A stretch of 64,000 nucleotides of DNA, taken from the NCBI GenBank assembly GCA_038380795.1, contig CM076264.1:9674001-9738000 (forward strand), given 5' to 3'. The position numbers were made by a program, and so were the translations under genes. Numbering within the stretch: the first letter of the stretch is position 1; every line of letters begins with the position of its first letter. The notes beneath the pieces are model-generated. The model was not told where the DNA came from. It made no database searches and saw only the letters and a list, made by a program, of their open reading frames with translations. The DNA is from Pyrocephalus nanus (taxonomy: Eukaryota; Chordata; Aves; Passeriformes; Tyrannidae). Shown piece after piece: positions 38,798 to 52,312 of the stretch.

Positions 38798-39687
38798 TTG
38801 AAAATAGGATCAAGGTAATAACTTACTTTTTAGTGGTTTGCACACAAATAATATATTGTGTCCTCTTTCAACTTCAACAGCACACTGCCAAATAACATCT
38901 TCAGAGCTGTGTTAACATCATTTGAAGATACTGCTGCAGGAAGATATTAAAGTACTATTTAAATGGAAGTTGTTAAATAAAAACAGTCTTGCCTGGATTC
39001 TATTACATTTAAGAGACAGGAAAACAAATCAATGTTGCCAAATAGGAAAGGATGAGATCAATAGGGGGAGAAAGTACATTTTCAAGGCATTAAAAATCTG
39101 AAAAGTTAAAACAAAAGTTTTAAAACTCTGAACAATTACCTGGCTGCATCCTTTTAAATCAAAGTTCATGGCATTTATAGAATGCTAGACATCAGATAAT
39201 ACCTAACATCTGAGAGCTTAGCATTGCAGTTTTCTGATAATGTACCTCTGAAGGCCTAGACCTTAAAAAGAGCTTTGTAATCATCAGCCATGATTTATGG
39301 ATGCAGTAATTCCCTTTTTCCCTCTATTTCATGTCATTAAAAAGAAAGATTAGTCTGTCAGTTGAAATTCTCTGTCTTCAGGTAAAGCTAAAAAGAACAG
39401 CAAAAACTGTAGGTGAACCACACTTCACCCAAGTTATTTTCCAAAGATTACCTACATAGATACTGAATGAAAGCCTGAGTTGTCTTGAGTGTTATTCACA
39501 CCTCTTTCTCTTATTTTTCTGTTCAAGCTTCCAAAAGGTACATGAGGCAATGCTGCTGAAGTTGGGAGGAGAAAAGTATACCTTTATACCTTTAAAAAGC
39601 TCTAGAAAGACTTAAAAAAACCAGTTTGGTTATTGGCATATAGCCCTAATTTCTATCTTAGTATAGATACAGAGCCCAAATTAAATG

Positions 39688-39747
39688 AATCATAGAATAC
39701 TCAGTTGAAAGGAATATCAAGGATTATCTGATTCAACCTTTCTTGGC
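39688..39747 (-). mobile_element. CR1 3'-terminal fragment, antisense, about 60 bp
   Basis: AATCATAGAATACTCAGTTG followed by GAAAGGAATATCAAGGATTA and CTGATTCAACC is a diverged reverse complement of a CR1 3' end of the 'CCAACTCA'-like subtype. Only the terminal bases remain. Confidence 0.7.
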
Positions 39748-41639
39748 AAAAAAATGGAACTGTTTGGGTGCAGAAGTAGCTTTTCTTCCCTGTAAAAAGA
39801 AACATAATTCGTAGTCTTCTTCCTTCAAGTCTATTTTGGGTGCATAAACATACAATTTTGTTTTCCTCTCAGCAAGGGTAGTCACAGCACTAAGAGCAAC
39901 TGCAAAACTTAACAGAGCTTGAGAGAAAATAGGAGTGGTAACATTTATGGCAGAAATTGACTGCCTGATTCACAAACACCAGAGAGTCCCTTTCCAAGCA
40001 TCTCCATAAGTGTGTTAAAGCACCCTTCTATAACCACAAAAATTTAGGATGCTACTGAAGTTTAAGTCCTGCTCTCTTCAGAAGTTCTGTGCCGCTTGGC
40101 TTAACGCAAAAATATCACATTCAAGCTTTGTTTATCCTTCCCATCTCACATGTAAATCGGATCTGATTTTTATTGCAGGTGTGTGCAGCAGTTGTACGTG
40201 TGCTTTGATTCCTCCATCTCTTTCCCACAGGCATGGTCAGCTGCTCAGCAGCACAAGAAAAAGCTCTGAGAGAGGAAGGAACACTCTTGTGGCTCTCAGA
40301 GCAGCCTCACAGTGATGCCAGTGGAAAATCAGGAAGTGGCTTTGCTGGGTTGAAAGTATACTGTGACAGCTTCACCTGGAATTGAGCTGGTGAACATAGC
40401 ACATACCATTTGTCAGTTCTCTGTCTTTATTGTTATTTTTCTTAGTCATAAAGAAAGGAGAAACATTTAACAACTGCCAACTAATTTCCAAATCAGAACA
40501 AGTTTCTTGCTAAAGCACATTGTAGGTCTGTTAATGGAAGCAGGTGAAACATTTTAGAAGATGTGGACATTAGCACTACACCAACAGGGTCTGCTAAAAT
40601 AAAACCAAAATCATCCATTTGTTCTTATACTGCTGTGTCTGCAAAGTCTTTAAAATTTTGCAGGACATTTATTCAAAACTTTCCAGTGTAAAAGGAAGAA
40701 AGAAAAAAGGCAGACTGTCTGACTTCACTGAAAGTCTTTTCTTATTAAGTTCTGACAGAATTAGAAAGCTGCCACTTTAGCAATATGGAAGAGAGACAAC
40801 TGATATTACAGACATCACTGAGCAGTTGAATAGAAATACACAATTTAGTGTAAAGTGGTTTTCACAGTGTTTCTGTGAAAATCTTTCGACTGTGCTTTAG
40901 AGCCATCAGACAGGGGCGACCTAGTTATAGTATGATAAGTCACACTTTAAACCTTGAAACCAGGTACTATGTGGGCATTACCTGCTTGGAAACACCTGCT
41001 ATAGAGCTCATATAACTATGAATTACCAGGCAGATAGGTACACCACTTGTTTAAATGCCACAGTTGTGCATTCACAGTCACAGTCATTTAGATCTGATGT
41101 CAACAGTAGGATTATCACCAGAAGCTAATCAGAGAACTTCCGCCAAGTAAGGTTTAGGCAGTTTCACAGATCAATTGAAAACCTGAGGCAGTACTTTGGA
41201 GCACGTAAGAACAGATTATTTTTCTTTCAAAGGGTTTTAAACTGTGTTAATGTGGTTTTATGCATTATTTAATGACTGCTTAAAGCGTAATGCAGTCTCA
41301 AACCTCCACCCACACAGCCGCACCACTTTTTGTTTCTTTCAGTAATTGGTGACAGAAAGCATCCTTAAAACCTTTTAGACCATACAGTTAAAAATATAAA
41401 ACCATTATTTCAGTGTGTTATAAACAAGTCTCCTTTGCTTTCACTCATTCACTTGTCCAGTACACAACCCACCTTCCTACAAAGTCTGGGCTAGCTACCA
41501 CAAGAGTCAGTGGAAAACAAGAAGGGGAAGAACTTGGCTTGAGTTTCAGAAGTCTCAGAGGCAGCCAACAGATGAGTTTTCAAAAATTTCCTTCCACAAA
41601 CAGCCCAGAAGAAACTCATTCTTCACCTTTCCTACTGAA

Positions 41640-41900
41640 GTTTCCCATCCCTGTACACCTGTTCCCCGTCACATTCGCTCTCCGTCATCGCCTACCATGT
41701 GAAAGGAACATTAGACAGCGCACCTCCTGCAATCAGATGGGAGCTTTCAAAGTGCAGCCATCCAGCTTTTTACAGGTCACTTGTTATCGTGCTAGAGACC
41801 CTGCATCAGGATTTAACAGCCCACGGGGTGCAAAGACCTGACAGAAACGAAATTTTTGCATATCTCCTTCTGTAAGCGAATGCACTCAACGCTGATTTCA
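41640..41900. promoter_or_regulatory. CpG-richer patch, possible regulatory element
   Basis: About ten CpG dinucleotides fall within roughly 260 bp at about half GC, in a region otherwise AT-rich and CpG-poor. Examples are CCGTCAC, TTCGCTC, CCGTCATCGCC, CAGCGCAC and CAACGCTG. The observed-to-expected ratio, counted by eye, is about 0.6-0.7. This might mark an enhancer, a minor promoter or a young unrecognised repeat. No TATA box or known gene start is evident. Confidence 0.3.
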
Positions 41901-43993
41901 GAGGCAGTGGTATGTAACCCCTAAGTACTGTTTCCCACTCTGCAGGAGCCAACTTCTCCCTCTCATAGACTGAGGTCTTTGGAAGAGCCAGCTGCTGACA
42001 GATCTTGGATCCTGGTGAACTCACAGAAATCAGTTCTCCTTCCTCTCAGTTGGAGGAACACATCCCAGGAAAAAGAGAGCCAGCAGTTACTCACCTGATG
42101 ATAATAATAAAGGGCATGTTATAGGGATGAAGGAAAGGTACAATAAAAGCCATCTCAAAATGGATGGTGGTCAGTGTTTCTGAACCAAATACTTTCCTAC
42201 ATGTTGCTGAGATGAAAAAACACTAATTTCACTTAAAAGTACAGATTCTGTTTTCTGAGACAGTGACAAATAATTTTCTTGGAGCCTATTTCAGATTCTC
42301 TGTAGCCTGTCAGTTTTATAGCAACTTTCCATCTTAGGAAGCTTACAGTTCCACATCACATTGTTTTGAAAATGTTAAATGCACATCTATAAACGTGTAT
42401 TTTCTTGCTCTAAGTTTTGTTCCTATAGAAATCAGGTTTTGTATCATCAGATTATAAAGTGCAGCCAGGACTGACAGGCCCAAATTTCTACACACATAAA
42501 AATAAACAAAAAATAAATACAAACATAGTTTAAAAACAAAAAATTCAAGGGAGGTATTCCATTAAATGCAAGGCAAGATACGGGTCTCACTAATTCTATT
42601 AAGCACTGGCTTCGATAATTAAATTATTTTATTAACCTTTCTAACCTTTGGTGCAGTGCAGTAGCAAGAGAGAAAAAATAGAACCTACAGATTGGAAAGG
42701 GCCTAAAGAAACAGAAAACACAAACGAAAGGAAGCCTTGTGTCCCTTATTTAATCTGTCAACTTTACCCTGTATATTTAAATACATATGGACTCTTTGCA
42801 CTCACTTACTCACTCAGTAGAGACAGTGCCTTTATTATGCATAATGTCATAAAATTCATGAAATTCTGTACTGAAACATGGACACACATGAGATTCCCTG
42901 TGACTCTGTTGCCTTAATGCACTGTGCCTCAAGAATATATATAGAGGAAGTTTTATTGGTTAATCTTCACCAAAATCAGCTAGGCTATTCCAAAACATGG
43001 GATTTCAACTTTTCTGAAAAGATCAATGCCTAAAAAGCCATTAGAGCATCCTCAGCTAAAAATTTGTGAAAACTACCATTTACTTAGCTATGGAAAGGCA
43101 AGATAGACTAGAATTTCTAAGAAGACCCTTTTGAAATGTTTCTACTAAAGAATGTTATGAATATTTTATTGGGAAAAATAGATGGAAATTCCAAATGTCT
43201 CCTCAAGAGCTATTGTGCCAAATTTAGAGATTCAATTCAACCACTAAATCATCAAATGGAGAGATTTTAGTCCTGCTTTTACTGGAAATCAAAATGCAAT
43301 TTTGAACCATGGAGCCCCCTTTATTAATAGCAGCATTTTGGAGTTGGACACAAATGGTTTATTCCAACTAACACTGAAGAGATTTAGTTTTGGAATAAAA
43401 TAGTAATTTTTCCAGAAAAAAAATTGCTGAGAAAGCTCCATTTTATTAAAGATACAGAAAAGGGCAGCTGTTGTCTTTGACTGTATTTGCAAAATACGAA
43501 TCAATTTTAACTTACAAAGATAGCAAACCAGATTAAATTAATGCTCACAATGTGGGGACATATGCAGATGATAAGGATGATCACAGCTCCTCATTTCAAT
43601 TATAATTCCATCATGTTGCTGCTACAAATATCTGTCAGGCTTAAGGAAACAATTGCAGACTATCATTAAAAACTTTATCAAGAATGGGAGAAAATAATCA
43701 AAGATGAAAATAAGAAGTTTTGTAAACAAATAAATTGAAAGATTAATCAAGTGCTCCACACATTAATTCGCTCTGTCTGCCAAATGACACTCTGACAGTG
43801 ACATTTTTATGTAGTTACATGTTGCATATATGCAAAACAAATAAACTCTTTATCCCTTACGGTGACAAATGAATATGTTGATACTTGGATCACAGCACCC
43901 AGACAGAACACCCCAAGCCAGCCTGTGTATAAGTCAAGTGACCACTTTTGCAGATGCAAAAACGAGGATATTAAGCTGAAATATACATTTGGG

Positions 43994-44022
43994 TTAAGGC
44001 CACAGATAATAAATGGCCTTAA
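43994..44022. repeat. Short perfect hairpin
   Basis: TTAAGGCC at 43994-44001 pairs with GGCCTTAA at 44015-44022, extended by one inner A-T pair. This gives a 9-bp stem and 11-nt loop. It is small and could be chance. Confidence 0.6.
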
Positions 44023-45939
44023 AGTTACTGCAAATACGGGAAGAACTATTCCTCTCCAGCAATAAGATGCATACAGATTGTTACTATATTCTAGGGATTT
44101 CTTGTTAGATTATGTTTATCCAGTTCTTTCAAAAGGTGCAGTAATATTTAACATCTGCTATCCCATAACAAAATGTATAAACAACAAACCAATGTTGTTT
44201 ACAAATCATCTGTGAGATTGGAATAAGGATTAATATAATAGAAGACAAAATTAGGGAGTGATTGATTTATGTTGTACAGAAAGTGAGAAGTTGAAATTTG
44301 CAGGAATAAGAAAAGACAGAGGTAAACACAGAATAAGTCTGACTTTCTGAACACATTCTGCAGGGTATGGAGTTACAAAATAGGAGAATATTATATCTGC
44401 CTACTTTTCAGTGCCTAGTTGAATATTGATACTCTAGAGACCATCAGAAGAAACTATAAAAGCCTATGAATTTCATTACAAATTTGAATTACTATGGTGA
44501 AACAGCAATCTCTGAACAGAAGTGTTATATGCTACATAAAAAATAATTTATCTATGGAATAAAAAATTCATCCACCTGGTTGATAATTGATTTGCAAGCA
44601 ACATAAACATCTAGTCCATTCTGTCCATAAGAGACAATGCTTTTTCTGGAGAAAATATCTGGAATGAAAAGGTTGATTTTGTGAGCATGTCTGACTAACT
44701 CTATTCCCTGTTGTAGAACATTGTATGGCAAAACTGTATACATATCATGCAGGTAGCATGATTTCCACTATACACATCATGCTTTTATTTGCCTTATATA
44801 ATCAGTTACCACTAAATATTATATTAAGACTGGTATGCTGTCAGCACACTCAGGATTACTTTTGTAGCAGTGGATTTAAAACATGTCACAAAGACTATGA
44901 ATGTTTGATTATTCTGTCTATCTATATTATTACTGACCAATTAAAAAAAATAGTATCTATCAGTATCAGTACCTTGCTTGTTCTCTCTAGTCACCAATCT
45001 AATCCAAAGAAGCCAGATTCAAGTAAAAGTAATTAGGTATTCCCTCCCACCCTCAAATTGCCTTACCCCAAGTGGTTTGTCTGTTGTTATGTCCAATAGC
45101 TATAAGCATCTACTAATAACTTTTGCTATTCTCATTTGACAAAAATCACTGGATGTATGTTGAAAAAAACACTAATACTACAACTGGGGACAACAGAGAG
45201 GTCACCAGTGACCTTCACCAAAGGGAAATTCACAACCTTGAGAAGACAAGGGAAGAAAAATCCAACTGGGGCTTTCTGCTTTGGGGAAAATTATTGATAA
45301 ATTTTGCTAATAGGATGGATCTCAAAACTCTGTAGCAGAATAACCTCTGCAGTGCAGAAGACATTCCTTCTCAATCCCCAGGTCACAGTGGCAACATGCA
45401 ACTGGAGGTAAGCACAACATAGGTCCTGCTGCACTGTAACACTCTAACCTGTTTTAACACTACCACAGGCTGAGCCAGCCAGACAGTCCTTTGTCTCCCT
45501 CCCTGGATGTGAGAGGTATGCTCAGAAATTCTGTCAAACACACACATCATTCAGAACACCCTAGGGCTCAGGGGGTTTGAGTTATTTTGGATCAATTTAT
45601 TATCCCTGTCAGACCCTGAAACTCACCATCACTGGTCCTGAAGTCTCTGGGGAGCACAGCCAGAGGCTGTCATTTGGAGAGCAGCGATTTCCTCCTTCCC
45701 CTCCACATGGATTTATTTTGGCAGCTCTCTGTAAGCTCCACATACTGGGGAGTATAACCCAATCATTCCAGAAGGAGATTTCATTCCACCAATGACTTCT
45801 GTTTCAATCTACCCAGGTGTCATTTTTCTACACATTTTCTGTGTACCAATATTTCAAGTTTAGATTTCTGCTGCAGCCCCTCCTGGGAAAATGATAAAAA
45901 GTGCTCCTACCAATATTGTGTTAAGATTACTCATCCTTA

Positions 45940-46350
45940 ATTGTTTCTGAGGCAGCTAATTTCTCCTTGCTACTGTATAGGTTAATTAAGAAGAGACACT
46001 CTCACAACAAAATAACTTTACAATTAATTTATATTAAAGCAGGCTCTGTTTGGCTTTCACATGTGGTTAAAATCACACTAATTAACAATGGTCCATGATA
46101 TCTTATTAACTAGAAGCAAATTTAAGCTCAGCACCACCATTAAGTGCCAAAGACCAGCTAAGGTGATATTCATGTGAAAAATCATGAACATCAACGGATG
46201 TAGCTCAAGTACTGTTGATGGCAAGAACGAAGCTTGGAGCATCTGGCTCGGAGTCACTACAGTGCAGCTGCAAGGTTTGTCAGACGTTGTTGAGTGTGAA
46301 GCTGTTCATAGGTCAATTAAACTACAGCCCTCAGGGACAAATGCGAGGCA
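45940..46350. other. Conserved-element-like non-coding stretch
   Basis: The stretch lacks simple repeats and recognisable transposon sequence. It carries AT-rich homeodomain-type words (TTAATTAAG, CTAATTAACAATGG) and then a more GC- and CpG-containing core near 46190-46340, with several CpGs and a CAGCTG E-box. No long open frame exists. That mix is typical of vertebrate developmental enhancers, but the call rests on appearance alone. Confidence 0.3.
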
Positions 46351-47465
46351 GTGGTGAAAAAATATTTTTTTTCTGATGCATTTCTCATAGCAAGGAGAAG
46401 TATGACATAGCACTGTGCATGGACTGAACATTCATAACAGTGTAGCAATATACTAAATAAACCAGTTATAAGGTTTAGAAAATAAGGAAAGTGTCAAACC
46501 ACATTGCTTTTCTGCTTTCCACAGTCAGGAGAATATATAAGAATATCTTCTTTTTATGTATTTGAATATACTTTCTTTAAGTCAGGAAGCTATAAAATGA
46601 CATATTTCATCTCCTATTCATATTTAATTATCTTGCTGAAGCAAGGTATTTTGTGCCCTATGTTGATAGGTTAAGAATTATTTAGGTGCACAGTTCAAAG
46701 CACTTAAATTATTCTATCAGTAATCAATATATATCCAGCTGTATTAAATCATTTTCACTCTCTTCATTCTTCTACATTCTATAGAACTACATTCACTGTT
46801 AATAATCATAATTTATTTTCTGATACAGCCAAGCCATTAGGAAATACATCTATAGATTTATTCTTTAAATAAAATTAGGACATTACTCTTACCCATTTCA
46901 GCTAATCAAAAAGATGATTTTAGCCTCTCTGTTTAATGAAGAAAAATATATTGCAGAAACATGACCACTGGTGCAAAGCCAGGGCAAACACAGATAAATG
47001 ATAGCAGCTTTTAGACACATTACTCGAATTTCATTCTAGCAACTCCACAGCCTATCAAGTTAGAAAGGAATATCTATTTAATTTTTTTATTTTTTTTTTT
47101 TAATTTCAAAGCTACATAATCAAAACAACTGCCAAAATGGAATGGGCTTAAAAGCGTAACTGCCTTGTAAAGTAGAAAATTCTCATCAACTTCAGGGAAG
47201 AGTTGTAATCAAGATTTAAATGTTCTAATTTATATAATGTACTGCCTTATTACGTGCAATAGCTCATGCACAGCATGCAACATGTGAAACATGCAAAAAG
47301 CAAGTTCTCGGAGAGTTATGTCACAGTCAAACCATATATTTGCTATATGTTTGAGTTATCCTCTCCTAGACATGTCCTGTATCTACCTCACACAATTCAG
47401 CATGGCTGACCTGACCAAAGAAATTTCACGGGACATTCGTCATACCCCAGGTATAGGGGTTTTAT

Positions 47466-47545
47466 ACAAAGAAAGAAAGAAAGAAACAAACAAAAACCCC
47501 AGACAAACCATCCAAAACTCACCAAAATCAACCAAACTTAACACC
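47466..47545 (+). repeat. (GAAA)n followed by an A/C-rich low-complexity tract
   Basis: Four GAAA units at 47471-47486 run into about 60 bases made mostly of A and C (CAAACAAAAACCCC and similar). The K/T/N/P-rich translation over it is a composition artefact. Confidence 0.88.
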
Positions 47546-49139
47546 ATTCAAAAGCCATAGCACAAGGGTTTCAATTCTTCTCTTATAAATGCCAAATAAA
47601 TTGCATGCAAACTAGGAGAGGTACAGAAGAATGAGAAAAAAAACTGGTTCAGAATAACTCATGGTACTTAAACCAGTTTGCTGCATCATAAGAAACCTAT
47701 TCCTTTACTTCAAACCCAGAAGAAAACACAAATGTTTTGGTTTACCACCTTTTTATGCTTGCAAAGTAGAATATTTTTTACTAGGAATAGAATCTAAGCC
47801 CCCTTATTAATGTTCTAAAAAGTTTTATTCTATTTGTTTGGCATTATTGGGTTTAATTTATTTTATTTTCAGTAAGTATGAAGGGTTTCCATATCAAGAG
47901 ATTTCTCCTACTCAGGATTATTCTCTAGTGTTCTCAGATTTGAAACTGGCATCTTCTTAGCCAAAACAATGTGTTTCACCAAGAACTACACACTTTTGGT
48001 ATCAAAAAAACCCCAAACCAACAACCCCACATCTGTTTCACTAACTTGAAAACAATTATTCACTATAAAGATTGGATTCCTGTGACTCTTACAACCAACC
48101 AGTACCAGTAAGAACAATTTTTGACCTAGACATTAATTTATCAGTGGAAAAAGGTGAAAGAATTCAAGAATAATAAACTTGAAATGTAATAACTGTTAAG
48201 ATCCAAAGGAAAATTGAAATGCACCCCAGGCATCAAACTTGGCCATATCATCTTTCCCCATTAAAACCTGGAAGCTCATGGACACAACTGTTCTTCACGC
48301 TACCTAAAATTAAAGCTACTCTTGCAGATTGTCATCTGTAATGCTCTCAGAGTACCACGAAATTTCTACCAATGTCTTCCATGTTCTCTGCTATGGAAGT
48401 GTCTGGGAAAGTTTGAGATTTTGAATGTCTGTCTTAGTAAGAATGGTTCCCTCCCTGAGCAAGCATTATAAATTTAACATCACTGCAGTGCCCTTGGCTT
48501 TTAATCCAGATATATTTCTTAGCACTGATTTTTACCCTAACAGAGCAATCTAAGAAATAAGATCCTCCCAAGCCTGTGACAAAGGGTTTCTAAATGTGAT
48601 TCTGTGTTCTTCTGTGTTAGTTGTGATTTGAAATGGCATCTCCGTTTCGCTCCGTCATAGCAAACCCTCACTCTTGCATTAGCCTTAGCTTGGTCTATCT
48701 GCAATTCATAAATCCAGCAGCTTTTACACTTAATCTAAAGCCTTTAAACTGAAGATAATCAGTACTTTAAATAATAATGTATCTAGTCACAAATCCAATA
48801 CTGACTCTACATTTAACAGCAAAACCCACAAAGATTTTAGGGGGGTTCCTCACCTTTCTTTTGTATTCTTTGTCCTATTATCCACTCTTTCATTCTTTTC
48901 TATTTTACTGATAATAATCACATAGAATTGCAATAGTTTAGACCTGAGAGGGGTTGATTTTTACATAATTCTTGAAAATATTAATAATATAAGATGTTTT
49001 TGTGCTATTTGATTGGGAAAGTAAGGGAAAACTTCAAAGAGTTCTAACTCCCTTAGGGTTTACATACTCTAACAGTATATGCCAAGGGGGGGTGGGAACA
49101 ACAGACCTTCAAATTAATATTACATTGGCAGCAGGTTTT

Positions 49140-49460
49140 TACAGACTATTTTCAGGGCTGTGTGCTGACTCCCTGGCTTAATGAGCAGTTCGAATTAAAG
49201 CTTAAAATTATTAAGTGTTCTACCAGAGTCATAAATAATGCAGTTTATAATATTCCTATAGAGCATATAAAACTACATTTGTCTTCCATTAACAACACAC
49301 TTTTTAAGTAGCCTGACCTCTTCAGATATATAAGAACATGCAATTAGTGTAATTTGTCACAGGTCCTTTACATTTTAATAAGATGTAATTAGTTGTCTGT
49401 TTAGTCTAATTAACTTTGAAACCCTGACAGTTCTTGCTCTCTGGTATAAAGCACAGCTCC
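49140..49460. other. Conserved-element-like stretch with TAATTA words
   Basis: Within about 50 bp, AGATGTAATTAGTTGTC and GTCTAATTAACTTTG give two TAATTA-type homeodomain sites, with GCAATTAGTG further upstream. There are no simple repeats and no open frame. It is a plausible enhancer-type element that needs alignment to other birds and mammals to confirm. Confidence 0.3.
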
Positions 49461-49942
49461 TTATTTGAATTGCTAATACTGGACAGAGTGCCTCCACACA
49501 ACAAGAAATCTAAATCTGTGTACCTTTGCAGATTAGGAGACACTGAGATAACCTGCCAATATTTGCATTAACTTTTCCAAAGCCTTTTTTATCAATCTGT
49601 GACAGAATATGGAAGTCAATAATACAAAGGAGTCAGGGTAGGAGTGTTTGGGAAACAAATGGAATTATCGTTCAGTACTATTGGAATTCTATTAGTGATA
49701 CCACAATTGATTAATTCTGCTTCATACTTCTCATATTTCAGATGTGATTCAATAAATGAGTTACAGACTCAGGCCAAAGGAGATGTAAACACTTTGCATT
49801 CTTTGAAGTTAACCTGAAGCTCATAAAAAATGCAGTGAGGTATTAAACAGAATGACCCTGAGAACATGACATTTCAGTGAACAGAAAAAGGTATCAGCTG
49901 CGTGGAAGCAACATTGAACATTGAGTCAAAAGCTCTAGAGCA

Positions 49943-49962
49943 GTTAAAAGCTGTTAAAAGCT
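49943..49962 (+). repeat. 10-bp tandem duplication, two copies
   Basis: GTTAAAAGCT is repeated twice without mismatch, directly after the 10-bp palindrome GCTCTAGAGC. Confidence 0.88.
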
Positions 49963-50762
49963 CTGAAACTCAGATTTCAAGATTTTTTCTTAGCTATGTG
50001 AGATTATGACAGCGCATTTTGATTTTAATGCTAATTGTTACTTTAAAATATGACAGATTTATTTTATGTTCTCCTCAGGATGATTTTAAGTACTTTAGAG
50101 GACTGAATTTTCAGATAAATAACATAATTCGACTGAATAGTAAATAAAGTGCAGATTTTGTCCTCTCCTGAATAAAATAATTCTCTGTAAATATACTGCA
50201 AAACTTAATGATCTTCAGAACTGTAGAAACAGGAGAATGTGAGAATCTGTGCAGAAAAAAAAAGAGCATGCAGAGAACAGAATCCAGTGTTGATTTATGT
50301 TCAAATACAGTATATGTAATACATTCAATGGAAGGTTTTGTGAGTCGAAATAATATATATTTTTTTAATCCTGAAAACAGGAATAATTTAACAGTTCCAG
50401 GTTCTGTGCCTGGCTCTCATAGAATGCCAAGTAAGAGGATGTATAAATCTCGCCTGCTATAACATATAGACACTGACAGGGACAGAATGAGCACCAAAGC
50501 AAATATGAAGTAGAAATGATTTTTTATTACTTTAGGTATTTCTAGCTGTCAGATAAAAATGAGAGCATTGCTAAAAATTTTACAGAATGACAGCTATGCC
50601 TTATGGATAACATTCTATAGTTTGATGTATGAGGCAGAAAATGTGAAAAATATTGTGAAGTACCACCTTGACATAATGATGGAATGCCACAGGAAGCGTG
50701 CTAACTCCGGAGGAATGCGGTAGAACACTGTTAAATAAAGGAAGGAGACTTCAGGTCCAGCC

Positions 50763-50778
50763 AAAAAAAAAAAAAAAA
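50763..50778 (+). repeat. Poly(A) run, 16 bp
   Basis: There are 16 consecutive A residues and no recognisable retrogene body upstream. Confidence 0.93.
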
Positions 50779-51590
50779 TTAGGTACATGAAACACTGTCT
50801 TTAGAAAAACAAAAGTTGCAAAACTTTGTTTCATTTTTACACAGCTGCCTGAGTTCTGATGGTCTTGTTTGAACAGGATTACACCTCCGAGTTTCAAAAG
50901 GTACAGAGGATTTTGCAAACATTCATAATACACCCTTTATGAAACATCAGAGGACATATCCACTCCAACATCACAGATCTTATAGTACAGGCTATTATAA
51001 CAGACTATGTAGTTTTTAAAAGCACTCAGACAGAGCACATGAAGGCTCAATAGGCAGTAGTTATGTGACTAAAGCAATTTAAAATAATGGTTTTAGTTTC
51101 ATTTATCAAAGTCTGCTCCAAACCTGAACACAAACAGTGAAAAGCTGAAAATAAATACCAAATCCACTAAACATTCATTTAACATTACACTTAACATCAC
51201 TTAAACATACCATAAACTAGATGCAAGTGTATGTTTCATACTTTAATATTGTCTTATGTTCTCTCTTAGAGCTGGGGCCACATATGAACCACTATTTGTG
51301 CTTAAAAGAAGTTTAGAGAGTAATAGTTGGAGTAAGGCTACAAAATCTGACCCAAGCAGAAAGAAATAGGTTTATTAAGTTCAGAAAAAAATGTTAGGCC
51401 AAATCACACAAAAACACATTCACAAATATGTAAAATTTGTTATTAACTGATAGTAAGTAATAGAATTCTACTGGGGAATAAGGGGATTAAATATTGCGTA
51501 TCTGGGAGGTAGGAAGTAATCCTTAGTTTAGACATCAGGAAAGCTGTTGTTTGTTTTTTTTTTTTAACCATAGCATTGCAGACACACCTA

Positions 51591-51650
51591 GAATGATTGA
51601 ATCATTTAGGTTGGAAAAGACATCTAAGACTTCTATGACCTTTGAGGGTT
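51591..51650 (-). mobile_element. CR1 3'-terminal fragment, antisense, about 60 bp
   Basis: GAATGATTGAATCATTTAGG followed by TTGGAAAAGACATCTAAGA is the antisense 3' end of the same CR1 subtype as the copy at 38351-38728. The rest of the element is missing. Confidence 0.78.
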
Positions 51651-52280
51651 GCCTTCAGTATATTTGTTTCAGAGCCCATAAGCACATAAGTTCATCTTAT
51701 TAAGTTCACACAGAAGACTCTTCTAGCTCAACCTTTCAAGGAGTTCTATTCATAGAAAGAAAAAGTCATTCCTGATATGCAGCAACATTTGAATGGAGGC
51801 GAGCTTGTATCAACAGCGACTTAGGAGATATTATTTAGTTTCATAACATATATTTGAGGTGAAATAATTTTTGTCTGCCCCAAAAGAAAAATCACAGCAA
51901 TAGATCTTAGATTAATATATTCTAAATTAATGTATGCCAGAACAGAAAATCCACAGAAGAAGTTTAGCACTGTTGACAGTAGTTGACATGAAGGTATGAT
52001 TGATGTCTGCTTTCCCTCCAAGGATAAATGGAAAGCTGGCAAATGCCACATATACATAATGCCTTGAATTTTAAGCCAAATTGCTTTTCAGACATCATAC
52101 TTGACATTTCACCCTCATACTTCAAGTTATTTCTTGGTACATGTTCCATGTTTATATAATATGTTTTGCTGTACAGTCTGGTTTGATAACATCTCCTTCA
52201 GGCTTTCTCCAGGCAGCTGCAGTTATAAATAGGCCAAAAGCACTGCTTGTAGCTGAGATGAAATAGAGATTACCCTTGCC

Positions 52281-52309
<29 letters not shown>
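52281..52309 (+). repeat. Poly(A) run, 29 bp, the longest in the window
   Basis: There are 29 consecutive A residues followed by GTCAAAAACAAAAAG. No AATAAA lies within 40 bases upstream and no retrogene body is recognised. The exact length is prone to sequencing error. Confidence 0.93.

Positions 52310-52312
<3 letters not shown>

Noticed and set aside
41413..41841. 142-codon + strand frame as a gene
   Set aside because: No recognisable domain or start context, and it is within the range expected by chance in 64 kb. Only the CpG content of part of it is kept as a finding.
42086..42097. Strong splice-donor-like sequence on the minus strand (CAGGTGAGTAAC)
   Set aside because: The exon it would close lies at higher coordinates and is AT-rich with no open frame or clear acceptor. 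The GC-richer patch would be in its intron, so the site does not support an exon there.
48920..48955. ATCACATAGAATTGCAATAG as a CR1 tip
   Set aside because: The match is too short and interrupted, with no CR1 block following.
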